A stretch of 64,000 bases of DNA from Sphingomonas panacisoli (GCF_007859635.1 NZ_CP042306.1:1860001-1924000), one strand, 5' to 3'. Positions 1 through 8,941 are shown, counted from the first letter of the stretch. Numbers and translations: made by a program. The notes: generated by a model not told the origin, from the sequence alone.

Positions 1-1184
1 GCCGGAATGATCGACAGCGTCAGCGGCACGTGAATCAGGATGCGCAGGCCCCGGCCCAGCGCGTTGACCAGTTCGATGCGCCCGCCGATCTGTTCGATGT
101 TGGCGCGCACCACGTCCATCCCGACGCCGCGGCCGGAGATTGCGGTGACTTCGTCCTTGGTCGACAGACCCGGCTCGAAGATCAGGTCGAGCTTGGCGCG
201 TTCGTTGAGCGCCGACAGGTCGCGCCCGCGCGATTGCCCCGACGCGGTGAGTTTCTGGACCAGCCGATCGGTGTCGATCCCGCGCCCGTCGTCGGCGATC
301 TCGATGATGATCTGGTTGCCCGACTGACGCGCGCTGACGACCAGTCGCCCGACCTCGCGCTTGCCCTTGGCGCGGCGCTCGTCGGCGGTCTCGATGCCGT
401 GGTCGATCGAATTGCGGATGATATGGACCAGCGGGTCGCGCATCATCTCGATCATTTCGCGATCGAGTTCGACGTCGGCGCCCTCGATCACGAGTTGGAC
501 CGATTTGCCGACTTCGGCGGCGGTATCGCGGACCATGCGGGGCAGCGCGGAGAACAGCGCGTCGACCTTCTGCATGCGCGTCCGCGTGACGGTGTCGCGC
601 ATTTCGGCGACGGTCAGCGACAAGCGGTCGAGCGCCGCTTCGATCGCGGGGTCGGCCTGCTGGTCGCGCATCCGCCGCGCGAGTTCGTTGCGCGCCAGCA
701 CCATGTCGGACATGCCGCTCATCATGCGGTCGAGCAATTCGGTCGACAGGCGCACGCTGCGGGTTGCGACGCGCTGGTTGGTCGGTGCCTGTTGCGCGAC
801 CGGCGCCGCGACTTCGGCACTGCCGTCGAGCGCCGCGATCAGCAATTCCTCGCCGCTATCGTCGAGCGCGGTGCCGGCATCGATCGCCTCGACGATCTCC
901 CCGATCCGATCGACGATCGCGAGCACGCCCGTCACGAGCGGCGCATCGGGCTTGCGTTCGCCCGATCGTACCGCCGCGAGCACGTCCTCGGCGGCGTGAC
1001 TCAATCGTGCGAGGCGCGGCAGATCGAGGAAACCGCAGCTTCCCTTGACGGTGTGCACGAAGCGGAAAATGGCATCGAGCCGCGCACGATCCTCCGGCGC
1101 GGACTCCCACGCAACGATCTCACCCGAGAGCGCTTCGAGCGTCTCGCGAGTTTCGGCAATGAATTCCTGGAGCAGGTCGTCCAT
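1..1184 (-). CDS. cheA: Chemotaxis histidine kinase CheA (3' end outside the window)
   Basis: Two-component sensor kinase that takes chemoreceptor signals and phosphorylates CheY/CheB in the cytoplasm. About 394 codons are visible from ATG at 1184. An N-terminal HPt domain carries the phospho-acceptor motif HTVKGSCGFL (His44). After a short linker come the dimerisation helices and the start of the HATPase domain, with an N-box (NSIDHG near residue 260), a G1 box (DDGRGID near 300) and a G2-type motif SGRGVGMDVV. The reading frame runs off the left edge before the end of the kinase core and the CheW-like domain. It starts 57 bases downstream of chpT on the same strand, so the two may be cotranscribed. 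The HPt and ATPase motifs make the family certain; which chemosensory pathway it serves cannot be seen. Confidence 0.93.
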   Translation of the reverse strand, partial: MDDLLQEFIAETRETLEALSGEIVAWESAPEDRARLDAIFRFVHTVKGSCGFLDLPRLARLSHAAEDVLAAVRSGERKPDAPLVTGVLAIVDRIGEIVEAIDAGTALDDSGEELLIAALDGSAEVAAPVAQQAPTNQRVATRSVRLSTELLDRMMSGMSDMVLARNELARRMRDQQADPAIEAALDRLSLTVAEMRDTVTRTRMQKVDALFSALPRMVRDTAAEVGKSVQLVIEGADVELDREMIEMMRDPLVHIIRNSIDHGIETADERRAKGKREVGRLVVSARQSGNQIIIEIADDGRGIDTDRLVQKLTASGQSRGRDLSALNERAKLDLIFEPGLSTKDEVTAISGRGVGMDVVRANIEQIGGRIELVNALGRGLRILIHVPLTLSIIP

Positions 1185-1241
1185 GGGTCCCCGAGCGTAG
1201 CGCTAGGGCTGACCATGGCGGAGAAACGGTAAAGGAGACGT

Positions 1242-1898
1242 TTACCCGGCGTTGCTTCCTGCGTGAATTGTCACGCCGAACAGCAGGATAGGCGCGTCCG
1301 GCTCGGAAATCTGGACTGTCCCGTTGCCCGCCGCGACCAACGAATGGACCAGATAGGCCGCCGCGCCACGCGGGGTCACACCTTCCTCGCCCAGATCGCC
1401 AAGCATGGTCGAGCGCAATTCCTGGTCGAGCACGAGCCGCGGCCCTTCGGCGCGGACGACGATCTCGACCTTGTCCCCCTGCTGCTCGGCGCCGATGTCG
1501 AGCTGCCCGCCGCGGACCAGCGCTTCGCCCGCGATCAGCGCAAGGTTGAGCAGCACTTTGACCGCCGGCTTGGGCAAAGCGCCCTCATCGATCATCCAGC
1601 CGATCGTCAGCTTGCCGCCTTCGCCGAACAGCCCCTCGATCGCGGTCCGCGCCTCGCGGGTATCGACCGCGTCGCCGAACCCGCCCGCCGCGCCGAACGC
1701 CAGGCGGAAGAACTTCAACTTGTTCGCCGATGCCCGCGCGCTTTCGTTGAGCAGGTCGAGGCAGCGCTGCCGCATTTCCGGGTCATGCTCGTCGGCGAGC
1801 AATTCGAGCCCGTTGTTGAGCGCGCCCACCGGCGACAGCAAGTCGTGGCACAGGCGCGAGCAGAGCAGACTGGCGAAATCGACCGGTGTGATGGTCAT
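1242..1898 (-). CDS. chpT: Histidine phosphotransferase ChpT
   Basis: Cytoplasmic phosphotransferase that, in alphaproteobacteria, passes phosphate from the hybrid kinase CckA to the regulators CtrA and CpdR. The 218-residue protein has the family layout: a dimerising helical hairpin with the phospho-His motif RLCHDLLSPVGALNNG (His18), then a degenerate HATPase-like domain (about residues 85-215). I do not see the ATP-binding G boxes, as expected for a phosphotransferase rather than a kinase. ATG at 1898 gives the normal length. It lies directly upstream of cheA on the same strand. The role in the CckA-ChpT-CtrA relay is transferred from Caulobacter and relatives. Confidence 0.88.
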   Translation of the reverse strand: MTITPVDFASLLCSRLCHDLLSPVGALNNGLELLADEHDPEMRQRCLDLLNESARASANKLKFFRLAFGAAGGFGDAVDTREARTAIEGLFGEGGKLTIGWMIDEGALPKPAVKVLLNLALIAGEALVRGGQLDIGAEQQGDKVEIVVRAEGPRLVLDQELRSTMLGDLGEEGVTPRGAAAYLVHSLVAAGNGTVQISEPDAPILLFGVTIHAGSNAG

Positions 1899-1963
1899 GC
1901 GGGCGTTTCTTTCGGTTCTTGTTAGGCGCTTCTTGGAGCAGCGTTACCCGACCCGCAACCTTT

Positions 1964-2044
1964 CGTCATGCCGGACTTGATCCGGCATCCCGCTTCAACC
2001 CTGTCGGGATGCAGCGGGACCCCGGCTCAAGGCCGGGGTCACGG
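1964..2044. repeat. REP-like intergenic palindrome pair
   Basis: Two hairpins lie side by side in the gap after the M67 peptidase gene. The first, 1969-1987, is TGCCGGA-cttga-TCCGGCA; the second, 2018-2040, is GACCCCGGC-tcaag-GCCGGGGTC with a perfect 9-bp stem. Both have the look of short palindromic repeats scattered between genes in sphingomonad-type genomes. The second overlaps the stop codon region of the peptidase gene by a base or two. It may act as a transcript 3' end; there is no T-run. Confidence 0.7.
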
Positions 2045-2431
2045 ATGGATTTGAAGACGCTCGAAACCCTGGTCATCAACCGCCAACCACGCCTTTACGT
2101 CACCCTGCGCCACGATCATCCAAACTTCCCCCCTCCGCGCCGCGGCGGCATCGCGCGCAGACGGTTCAGTCTTGCCGTTCGGATGCGAGTGATAATGCCC
2201 GATCACTGCCGGCCCGCCCTCGCGCGCGGCTTTGTGGGCGGCGATCAGCGCCTGCGGATCGATTTCGAAGCGCGAGGCCGGAACATCCGCGACGTTGCGA
2301 CACGATCGCACCTCATCGACACGCAACCCCTCGCCCAACAACAGCCCGCAGACCTCGACGCCGGGGCTAGCCGCGGCCTCGGCCAGGATCGCATCCAACG
2401 CAGCCCTTGAAATATCCAACAACATTCCCAT
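2039..2431 (-). CDS. M67/JAMM-family metallopeptidase
   Basis: Small zinc peptidase-like protein of 130 residues. The JAMM zinc signature is complete: HSHP, seven residues, then SARD (H-x-H...S-x2-D), with an upstream Glu in EVCGLLLGE. In other bacteria such proteins remove C-terminal peptides from ubiquitin-like sulfur carriers or cleave other isopeptide-like bonds; the substrate here is unknown. ATG at 2431 and ATG at 2425 are both possible starts. The gene diverges from rluD with only about 12 bases between the start codons, so the promoters must overlap the neighbouring coding sequences. A much longer upstream extension of this frame is antisense to rluD and was not accepted. Confidence 0.82.
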   Translation of the reverse strand: MGMLLDISRAALDAILAEAAASPGVEVCGLLLGEGLRVDEVRSCRNVADVPASRFEIDPQALIAAHKAAREGGPAVIGHYHSHPNGKTEPSARDAAAARRGEVWMIVAQGDVKAWLAVDDQGFERLQIHP

Positions 2432-2443
2432 TTCCCTACACGA

Positions 2444-3394
2444 ATGGTCTCGGGGGTTTCCATCATCGAAGCGCAGGTTTCCGCCGCCGCAAACGGCTGG
2501 CGGCTCGACCGTGCGTTGGCCGACGCGGTGCCGACCTTGTCGCGCGAGCGGCTGAAGGCATTGATCTCGTCGGGCGCTGTCAGCGATCGCAGTGGCGCAT
2601 TGTTGCGCGATCCGGCCAAGAAGGCGGTCGGGGGCGAAATGCTGTCGGTCGCGGTGCCCGACCCGACGCCAGCGCATAACGAAGCGCAGGACATTCCACT
2701 CGTCGTCGCGTTCGAGGACGAACATCTGATCGTCATCGACAAGCCTGCGGGCCTCGTCGTCCATCCGGCCGCGGGCAATCTCGACGGGACGTTGGTCAAC
2801 GCGCTGCTCAACCATTGCGGCGGCAGCCTGTCGGGGATCGGCGGCGTCGCACGGCCGGGAATCGTCCACCGTATCGACAAGGATACGTCGGGCCTGATGG
2901 TCGCCGCCAAGACCGATCGCGCGCATGTCGGGCTGGCAAAGCAATTCGCCGATCACTCGATCGATCGCCGCTACAAGGCGATCGTCTTGGGTCGGATGAC
3001 GACCAAGGCCGGCACCGTCGATGCGCCGCTGGCGCGCAGCCCGCAGAACCGCAAGAAGATCGCCATTGTCCAGACCGGCAAGCGCGCCGTCACGCACTGG
3101 TCGCAACTCTCGCAACTTTCGGACGCCACGCTGGTTCAGTGCAAGCTCGAGACCGGCCGCACGCATCAGGTGCGCGTGCACATGGCGTCGATCGGCCACC
3201 CCTTGCTGGGCGACCCGGTTTATGGTAGAACAAAACAGGTTCATCGGAAGGTTTTGGAAACCCTGAATTTCCGCCGCCAGGCATTGCACGCGGCGGTTCT
3301 GGGGTTCATCCATCCCATCACAAGAAACGCTTTGTCGTTCGAAAGCGAAATGCCTGCGGATATGCAGGAACTGTTCGATACATTAAATCATTGA
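2444..3394 (+). CDS. rluD: RluD-family 23S rRNA pseudouridine synthase
   Basis: Converts uridines to pseudouridine in 23S rRNA (positions 1911/1915/1917 in E. coli), needed for 50S maturation. The 316-residue protein has an N-terminal S4 RNA-binding domain (about 15-75) and an RsuA/RluA catalytic domain. The signature GIVHRIDKDTSG contains the catalytic Asp (about residue 145), and downstream ETGRTHQVRVHM and GDPVYG are conserved in the RluC/RluD group. Length is normal for RluD. rpoH follows 68 bases downstream on the same strand. RluD rather than RluC is inferred from S4 domain and length. Confidence 0.88.
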   Translation: MVSGVSIIEAQVSAAANGWRLDRALADAVPTLSRERLKALISSGAVSDRSGALLRDPAKKAVGGEMLSVAVPDPTPAHNEAQDIPLVVAFEDEHLIVIDKPAGLVVHPAAGNLDGTLVNALLNHCGGSLSGIGGVARPGIVHRIDKDTSGLMVAAKTDRAHVGLAKQFADHSIDRRYKAIVLGRMTTKAGTVDAPLARSPQNRKKIAIVQTGKRAVTHWSQLSQLSDATLVQCKLETGRTHQVRVHMASIGHPLLGDPVYGRTKQVHRKVLETLNFRRQALHAAVLGFIHPITRNALSFESEMPADMQELFDTLNH

Positions 3395-3462
3395 TTCATG
3401 TTGCAGCGCGGCAACGTCGCCTCTTCTGGGGCGTTCCGGCTGACGGAAAGGGAGATTAGATC

Positions 3463-4365
3463 ATGGCAAACCGCAGCAACGTCCCGGCGACGATTCCTGC
3501 TCTCGGCGGCGAGGCGAGCCTCAACCGCTATCTGGCCGAGATCAAGCGCTTCCCGGTCCTGACGCCCGAACAGGAATATATGCTCGCCAAGCGCTTCGAA
3601 GAGCATGGCGACACCGAGGCCGCGCATCAGCTCGTCACTAGCCACCTGCGCCTCGTCGCGAAGATCGCGATGGGCTATCGCGGCTATGGCCTGCCGGTCA
3701 GCGAGCTGATCAGCGAAGGCAATATCGGCCTGATGCAGGGCGTGAAGAAGTTCGAGGCCGATCGCGGCTTCCGACTGTCGACCTACGCCATGTGGTGGAT
3801 CCGCGCGTCGATCCAGGAATTCATCCTGCGCTCGTGGAGCCTGGTGAAGATGGGCACGACCGCCGCGCAGAAGAAGCTGTTCTTCAACCTGCGCCGCATG
3901 AAATCCAAGCTCGATGCGTTCGAAGATGGCGATCTGAGCCAAGAAAATCTCGCCAAGATCGCCAAGGATCTAGGGGTTACCGAAGACGAAGTTACATCGA
4001 TGAACCGCCGCATGGCGATGGGCGGCGACACCTCGCTCAACGTTTCGATGCGCGAGGATGGCGAAGGTCAGTGGCAGGATTGGCTGCAGGACGACGCCCC
4101 GCTGCAGGACCAAGTCGTCGCCGAAACGCAGGAGGCGGACGTCCGCCACGGCCTGCTGACGGAGGCGATGGACGACCTCAACGAGCGCGAGCGCCACATC
4201 CTGACCGAGCGCCGCCTGACCGACGACCCCAAGACGCTCGAGGAACTGTCGCAGGTCTATGGCGTCAGCCGCGAACGCGTCCGCCAGATCGAGGTGCGCG
4301 CGTTCGAGAAGCTGCAGAAGGTGATGATGCGTCTCGCCGGCGAGAAGCGGCTGATCGCGGCCTGA
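3463..4365 (+). CDS. rpoH: RNA polymerase heat-shock sigma factor RpoH (sigma-32)
   Basis: Directs RNA polymerase to heat-shock promoters. The 300-residue protein has sigma region 1.2/2 (about 50-125, with SEGNIGLMQGVKKF and TYAMWWIRASI), the RpoH box QKKLFFNLR just after region 2, and a region 4 helix-turn-helix (about 240-290, YGVSRERVRQIEVRAFEKL). The RpoH box separates it from housekeeping sigma factors. ATG at 3463 follows a purine-rich stretch (ggaaagggagatta). Upstream lies only a 68-base gap after rluD, so promoter or thermosensor elements, if present, sit there; I could not define them. Alphaproteobacteria often have more than one rpoH; copy number is not visible. Confidence 0.95.
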   Translation: MANRSNVPATIPALGGEASLNRYLAEIKRFPVLTPEQEYMLAKRFEEHGDTEAAHQLVTSHLRLVAKIAMGYRGYGLPVSELISEGNIGLMQGVKKFEADRGFRLSTYAMWWIRASIQEFILRSWSLVKMGTTAAQKKLFFNLRRMKSKLDAFEDGDLSQENLAKIAKDLGVTEDEVTSMNRRMAMGGDTSLNVSMREDGEGQWQDWLQDDAPLQDQVVAETQEADVRHGLLTEAMDDLNERERHILTERRLTDDPKTLEELSQVYGVSRERVRQIEVRAFEKLQKVMMRLAGEKRLIAA

Positions 4366-4370
4366 GCAAC

Positions 4371-4397
4371 AGCGCGGTGGACAGGTTCCGCCGCGCT
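4371..4397 (+). terminator. GC hairpin downstream of rpoH
   Basis: A 10-bp stem with one G-T pair, AGCGCGGTGG / CCGCCGCGCT, around a 7-base loop starts 6 bases after the rpoH stop. No T-run follows, so a rho-independent terminator is only a possibility; it may protect the 3' end. Confidence 0.4.
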
Positions 4398-4434
4398 GCC
4401 TAGCCTCCCCCATCCAATTACGGGGGCACCGACC

Positions 4435-4926
4435 ATGTGGCGTTACGTCAAGATACCGAAAGCCATCGCGCTGCTGGCGTTCCTGCTGCCGTGGATGACC
4501 GTGTCGTGTTCGAACACCAAGGTCGCCGAAGCGAACGGGTGGGAACTGGTGCTGGGCCGCATACGCCCCGTGATGCAGGCGGCGAGCGAAGCGCCCGCGC
4601 ATGCCGACAAGCTCAACTATTACTTCGTCGTCGCGATCGGCCTGATCGTGATCGGCCTGATCCTGTCGCTGATGCGCAAGAGGATGGCGGCGGTGGTGGT
4701 CGCGACCTCGCTCGGCGCGCTCGCGCTGATCTGGGCGGGCGCTCAGCAATATACGCCCCAGCGGCTGGCCGATGCGGCGAAACGCGGCGGCGAGATGAAC
4801 ATGGACGACGTCGCCGCGTCGGTGATCCGGGTCGATTGGCAGATCGGCTATTGGGTCGCGCTGGGCGCGCTGGCGGTCGCGGCGTTGCTCGCCTTCCTCG
4901 CGATCCGTGACCCGGACACGCGCTAG
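4435..4926 (+). CDS. Hypothetical membrane protein, four predicted TM segments
   Basis: A 163-residue protein I do not recognise. Hydrophobic segments lie at about 8-25, 63-80, 86-104 and 138-158; the first is followed by a Cys (MTVSCSN). The stretch between TM1 and TM2 and the one between TM3 and TM4 are polar. It starts after the rpoH 3' hairpin and ends 6 bases before the amine oxidase/MtgA gene, so the two may share a transcript. A plus-strand ORF in another frame at the same place is arginine-rich and looks like a shadow. Function unknown. Confidence 0.7.
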   Translation: MWRYVKIPKAIALLAFLLPWMTVSCSNTKVAEANGWELVLGRIRPVMQAASEAPAHADKLNYYFVVAIGLIVIGLILSLMRKRMAAVVVATSLGALALIWAGAQQYTPQRLADAAKRGGEMNMDDVAASVIRVDWQIGYWVALGALAVAALLAFLAIRDPDTR

Positions 4927-4932
4927 CCGCGC

Positions 4933-6939
4933 ATGAAACACGACGTCGTCGTCATCGGCGGAGGCGCGGCTGGGATCGCCGCCGCGCGACGGCTGCACGA
5001 GGCACGCGTCGATGTGCTCCTGCTCGAAGCGAGCGGACGGCTCGGCGGTCGCGCCCACAGCGTGCAGGTGCGCGGTGAAACGCTCGATCTTGGTTGTGCG
5101 TGGCTTCATTCGGCCGATCGCAATCCCTGGACGCGGATCGCGCTGTCCGACGGATTCCAGATCGATCGCACGCCGGCCGGGTGGAACCGGCAATGGCGCG
5201 ACCTCGGCTTCTCCAAGGACGAGCATCTGGCGTTCGAAGCTGCTTATGGCCAATGGCATGAACGCGCGGAGAGTTTCGTCCACGGCCCCGATCGGCCGTT
5301 GAGCGACTTCATCCCCGCCAATTCGCCATGGCGCCCGCTGATCGACGCGATCTCAGGGTATGCCAACGGCGCCAATCTGGCCGATGTGTCGCTGCACGAT
5401 TGGGCCGCGTACGAGAATGCGGCGGGCGAGGACAATTGGCGGCTGCGCGAGGGTTATGGCACGCTGATCGCGGCGTACGGTAAACGGCTGCCGGTCAAGC
5501 TCGATACGCCGGTGACACAGATCGACCATCGCGACGCCGTCATCCGCCTCACCACGCCGGCCGGCACTATCGAGGCGGATCGCGTGATCATCGCGGTGCC
5601 CACGCCGATCATCGCCGATGGCGACCTCCGCTTCGATCCACCGCTCGAGGACAAGCGCTTGGCGGCGGCGGCGTTGCCGCTCGGGCTCGCCGACAAGATT
5701 TTCCTCGGCATCAAGGGCGGCGACTATCCGCAGAACGCGCACCTGATCGGTAACCCGCATTCGTCGAATACCGCCAGCTATCAGATCGGCTGGCTCGGCC
5801 AGCCAGTGGTCGAGGCATTTTTCGGCGGCGATTGCGCCGAGGCGATGGAGCGACAGGACGACCGCGCCGCCGCCGATTTCGCGATCGGTGAGTTGGCAGG
5901 CCTGCTCGGCAACGAGTGGCGGCTACGGCTCCAGCCGCTGGCCCGTACGCGGTGGCGCGCGGAGAAATACATTCGCGGCAGTTACTCGCACGCCAAAGTC
6001 GGCCAGGCGGGCCAACGCAGCGTTCTGGCGGCCGCGCACGACGACCGCCTCTTCTTCGCGGGCGAAGCCTGCCACGCGAGCGACTTCTCGACCGCGCATG
6101 GCGCTTACGAGACCGGCATCGCCGCCGCCGAAGAGGTGCTTGCCGCGCAGCGCCGTCCGCGCGTAGTGGCGACGATGCCGCTCGCCGCGGCTCCTGCCAC
6201 CACCACCGCCGAAGCCTCTGCCGATCCGATGCCAGCCAAATCCGCCAAGCCCCGCCGTTCGTGGCCGCGCCGTATTTTCGGGTGGCTGTGGAAGGGCGCG
6301 CTCGGCTTCGTCGTGCTCAGCGTCGTCTGGGTCGGGCTCTACCGCTTCATCAACCCGCCGATCACCTTCACGATGCTGGCGGACGGCGTGTCGGGCAACG
6401 GCATCGTCAAGAAGTGGATGTCGCTCGACGAGATGGACCCGCGCATGGCGCGCGCCGCGATTGCCGGCGAGGATTCGCGCTTTTGCCTACACAACGGCTT
6501 CGACTTCCGCGCGATCGAGAACGCCTACAGCCGCAACCAGAAGGGCGGGCGTATTCGGGGTGGATCGACGATCAGCCAGCAGACCGCGAAGAACGTCTTC
6601 CTGATCCAGAGCGGCGGCTACGTGCGCAAGGCGTTCGAAGCGTACTTCACGTTTCTGATCGAAAACCTGTGGGGCAAAAGGCGGATCATGGAGGTCTACC
6701 TCAACGTCGCCGAGACGGGGATCGGCACCTACGGCGCGAATGCCGGGTCGATCCGCTATTTCGGGCACGATGCGTCACGGATGACGGCGACCGAAGCAGG
6801 GCGGATCGCGGCGGTCCTGCCGCTGCCCAAGAAGCGCGACGCCGTCGACCCGACCGGCTTCGTGCGGCGGCACGGCAACGCCATCGCGCGGTACGTGGGG
6901 GTCGTCAGCGGGAGTGGGCTGGACAGCTGTTTGAAGTGA
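4933..6939 (+). CDS. mtgA: Fused FAD-dependent amine oxidase and monofunctional peptidoglycan glycosyltransferase (MtgA)
   Basis: One open frame of 668 residues encodes two unrelated enzymes. Residues 1-405 are a flavin amine oxidase: a Rossmann motif VVVIGGGAAGIAAARRL at the N-terminus, GGRAHS, and the C-terminal FAD motif FFAGEACHASDFSTAHGA. Residues 405-440 are an Ala/Pro/Lys linker. A TM segment (about 455-475) and a GT51 domain follow, with AGEDSRFCLHNGFD (catalytic Glu), RGGSTISQQTAKN and RRIMEVYLNVAETG. GT51 enzymes polymerise lipid II at the periplasmic face of the inner membrane. As a fusion the flavoprotein would be cytoplasmic, joined to a periplasmic enzyme by the TM helix, which is topologically possible. 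In-frame ATGs at 6175 (residue 415) and 6229 could instead start a separate MtgA of normal size (about 250 residues) after loss of an intervening stop. No good ribosome binding site is visible before either. Confidence 0.85.
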   Translation: MKHDVVVIGGGAAGIAAARRLHEARVDVLLLEASGRLGGRAHSVQVRGETLDLGCAWLHSADRNPWTRIALSDGFQIDRTPAGWNRQWRDLGFSKDEHLAFEAAYGQWHERAESFVHGPDRPLSDFIPANSPWRPLIDAISGYANGANLADVSLHDWAAYENAAGEDNWRLREGYGTLIAAYGKRLPVKLDTPVTQIDHRDAVIRLTTPAGTIEADRVIIAVPTPIIADGDLRFDPPLEDKRLAAAALPLGLADKIFLGIKGGDYPQNAHLIGNPHSSNTASYQIGWLGQPVVEAFFGGDCAEAMERQDDRAAADFAIGELAGLLGNEWRLRLQPLARTRWRAEKYIRGSYSHAKVGQAGQRSVLAAAHDDRLFFAGEACHASDFSTAHGAYETGIAAAEEVLAAQRRPRVVATMPLAAAPATTTAEASADPMPAKSAKPRRSWPRRIFGWLWKGALGFVVLSVVWVGLYRFINPPITFTMLADGVSGNGIVKKWMSLDEMDPRMARAAIAGEDSRFCLHNGFDFRAIENAYSRNQKGGRIRGGSTISQQTAKNVFLIQSGGYVRKAFEAYFTFLIENLWGKRRIMEVYLNVAETGIGTYGANAGSIRYFGHDASRMTATEAGRIAAVLPLPKKRDAVDPTGFVRRHGNAIARYVGVVSGSGLDSCLK

Positions 6940-6945
6940 CGCCCC

Positions 6946-7269
6946 TCAGAAGGGCAATTTGAACCCTGGCGGCAGCGGCAAGCCCTGCGTCATCTTCGAC
7001 ATCTCTGTATTCGATGCCGTATCAGCCTTCGCCCGCGCGTCGTTGAACGCCGCGACGATCAGATCCTCGAGCATCTGCTTGTCCGCCGGCACGATCAGCG
7101 AATCGTCGATCGAAATGCCGATGATCCGGCCTTTCGCCGACGCCTTGACCTTCACCAGCCCGCCGCCCGACGCACCTTCGACCTCGATCTGGTCGAGCCC
7201 GTCCTGCGCCTTGGCCAATTCGGCCTGGACGTTCTGCGCCATCGCCATGATGTCTTCGATACTCTTCAC
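6946..7269 (-). CDS. ebfC: YbaB/EbfC family nucleoid-associated protein
   Basis: Small DNA-binding protein (107 residues) that forms tweezer-like dimers and coats DNA. It has the family's charged N-terminal helix (MAMAQNVQAELAKAQ), the central strands (VEGASGGGLVKVKASAKG) and the C-terminal LPPGFKLPF-type tail. The start codon overlaps the dnaX stop by 4 bases on the same strand. The dnaX-ybaB pairing is conserved across many bacteria and supports the call. It converges with the amine oxidase/MtgA gene with 6 bases between stops. Confidence 0.92.
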   Translation of the reverse strand: MKSIEDIMAMAQNVQAELAKAQDGLDQIEVEGASGGGLVKVKASAKGRIIGISIDDSLIVPADKQMLEDLIVAAFNDARAKADTASNTEMSKMTQGLPLPPGFKLPF

Positions 7270-8891
7270 GCACTCGCTTCCTTGTTCCAGTTTTCCAACA
7301 CCGCGTCGGGGAAGGCCTCGAACGCGGCTTTGACGATGGGGGTTTCGAGGATTTCAGCCCGCTCAGCTTCTTCCGCGGCCTTGCGCCGTTCGGACAAGGT
7401 CGCCTCCCCTGCGGCATCCTCGGTCGTGATCTTCCATTTGACGCCGGTCAGATCCTGCAGCCGCGCCGCCAATTGCGCCGGCAGATCGGCGGGCAACGGC
7501 CGCTGCGTGCTCAGGGTCAATTCGGGCGGCGCATAGCGCACCGGGCGCGCATTGGCGTTGAGGTGCGACAATAAAGACCCGCCGCCGTTGCGCTGGATCA
7601 GTCCGACCATGTCCTCGAACGTCGCGGGCAACGCATCAACCGGCGCGGCAGCAGATGCCGGTGCGCCGCCCGCGGCCGGCGCTGCCGCGATCGGGGCGCC
7701 CGACGCGATCTGCCGCGCAAGTTCACCAGGATCGGGCAGGCTGGAAGCATGGACGACCCTGAGCAATGCCATCTCACCGGCTTCGATGGGCAGCGCCGCC
7801 CGCCCGACCTCGTCATGCCCCTTCAACAGCAACTGCCACAGCCGGTGTAGCGCCGGAAAAGACAAGCTGCGCGCCCAGCCCTGATACGCCTCGCGCTCTT
7901 CGGCCGACTGCGCCGGGTCGGCATCGCCGCCGAGCTTCGCCAGCGTCACCGCATGGACCGTTTCCAGCAGCCCGCGCAGCACCGATTGGGGATCGACGCC
8001 GAGATCGTATTGCGTCCGCAACGCTGCCAGCGCGCCGGGGGCGTCGCTGTCGAGCAGCAACCCGAAAAGATCGCGGATCGCGGCGCGGTCGCTCAGGCCG
8101 AGCATCGTGCGCACCGCCGGCGCGGTCACGCCGCCACCTTCCATCCCGGCATGCGCGATCGCTTGGTCGAGGATCGACAGCCCATCACGCGCCGATCCGT
8201 CCGCCGCGCGCGCAATCAGGGCCAGCGCCTCGGGTTCGGCTTCGGCGCCCTCAAGCTCCGAAACATACGCGAAATGCGCCGCCAGCTTGTCCGCCGGGAT
8301 CCGCCGCAGGTCGAACCGCTGGCACCGGGACAGTACCGTCACCGGCACCTTCTGTACCTCCGTCGTCGCGAGCAGAAACTTCACATGTTCAGGCGGTTCT
8401 TCCAATGTCTTCAGAAGTGCATTGAACGCGTTCTTCGACAGCATGTGAACTTCGTCGATGATGTAGATCTTGAACCGGGCACCGAATGCCGCGAGCCGCG
8501 CCGCGTCGATCACGGCGCGCATGTCGTCGACGCCGGTATGCGACGCCGCGTCCATCTCTATCACGTCGATGTTACGACCCTCAGCGATCGATACGCAGGG
8601 ATCGCACACGCCGCAGGGATCGATCGTAGGGCCGCCCTGCCCGTCGGGACCAATACAGTTGAGCGCTTTGGCGACCAAGCGAGCGGTGCTTGTCTTGCCG
8701 ACCCCACGCACGCCGGTCAGCAGGAAAGCGTGCGCCAATCGCCCGCGCCGGATCGCGTTGGCCAGCGTTTGCACCATCGCGTCTTGGCCGATCAGTTGAT
8801 CGAAATTCTGCGGCCGATATTTGCGCGCGAGGACGCGATAGGCAGTGTCTTTGGGCTGCGGCGGCTCGCCGAGGTCGAAGGAGTCGGACAT
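7266..8891 (-). CDS. dnaX: DNA polymerase III subunit gamma/tau
   Basis: Clamp-loader ATPase subunit that assembles the replicative polymerase. The 541-residue protein has an AAA+ domain with Walker A GVRGVGKTS (about 60-68), a zinc-binding cluster (CIGPD...CGVCDPC), Walker B and the sensor region (IIDEVHMLSKNAFNALLKTLEEPP is split across the domain), then the clamp-loader lid and collar, an Ala/Pro-rich linker (about 395-420) and a tau C-terminal domain. I saw no A-rich slippery heptamer like the one that makes gamma in E. coli, so only tau may be made, or gamma by another route. Translationally coupled to ebfC downstream. Confidence 0.95.
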   Translation of the reverse strand: MSDSFDLGEPPQPKDTAYRVLARKYRPQNFDQLIGQDAMVQTLANAIRRGRLAHAFLLTGVRGVGKTSTARLVAKALNCIGPDGQGGPTIDPCGVCDPCVSIAEGRNIDVIEMDAASHTGVDDMRAVIDAARLAAFGARFKIYIIDEVHMLSKNAFNALLKTLEEPPEHVKFLLATTEVQKVPVTVLSRCQRFDLRRIPADKLAAHFAYVSELEGAEAEPEALALIARAADGSARDGLSILDQAIAHAGMEGGGVTAPAVRTMLGLSDRAAIRDLFGLLLDSDAPGALAALRTQYDLGVDPQSVLRGLLETVHAVTLAKLGGDADPAQSAEEREAYQGWARSLSFPALHRLWQLLLKGHDEVGRAALPIEAGEMALLRVVHASSLPDPGELARQIASGAPIAAAPAAGGAPASAAAPVDALPATFEDMVGLIQRNGGGSLLSHLNANARPVRYAPPELTLSTQRPLPADLPAQLAARLQDLTGVKWKITTEDAAGEATLSERRKAAEEAERAEILETPIVKAAFEAFPDAVLENWNKEASA

Positions 8892-8941
8892 CGACTCCTA
8901 TCTAGGATCAGCGAGCCGCAATGTCGAAGGGCTATCCGCGC

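Noticed and set aside
30..1232. 400-residue plus-strand ORF over cheA
   Set aside because: Antisense shadow of cheA in GC-rich DNA; no family features.
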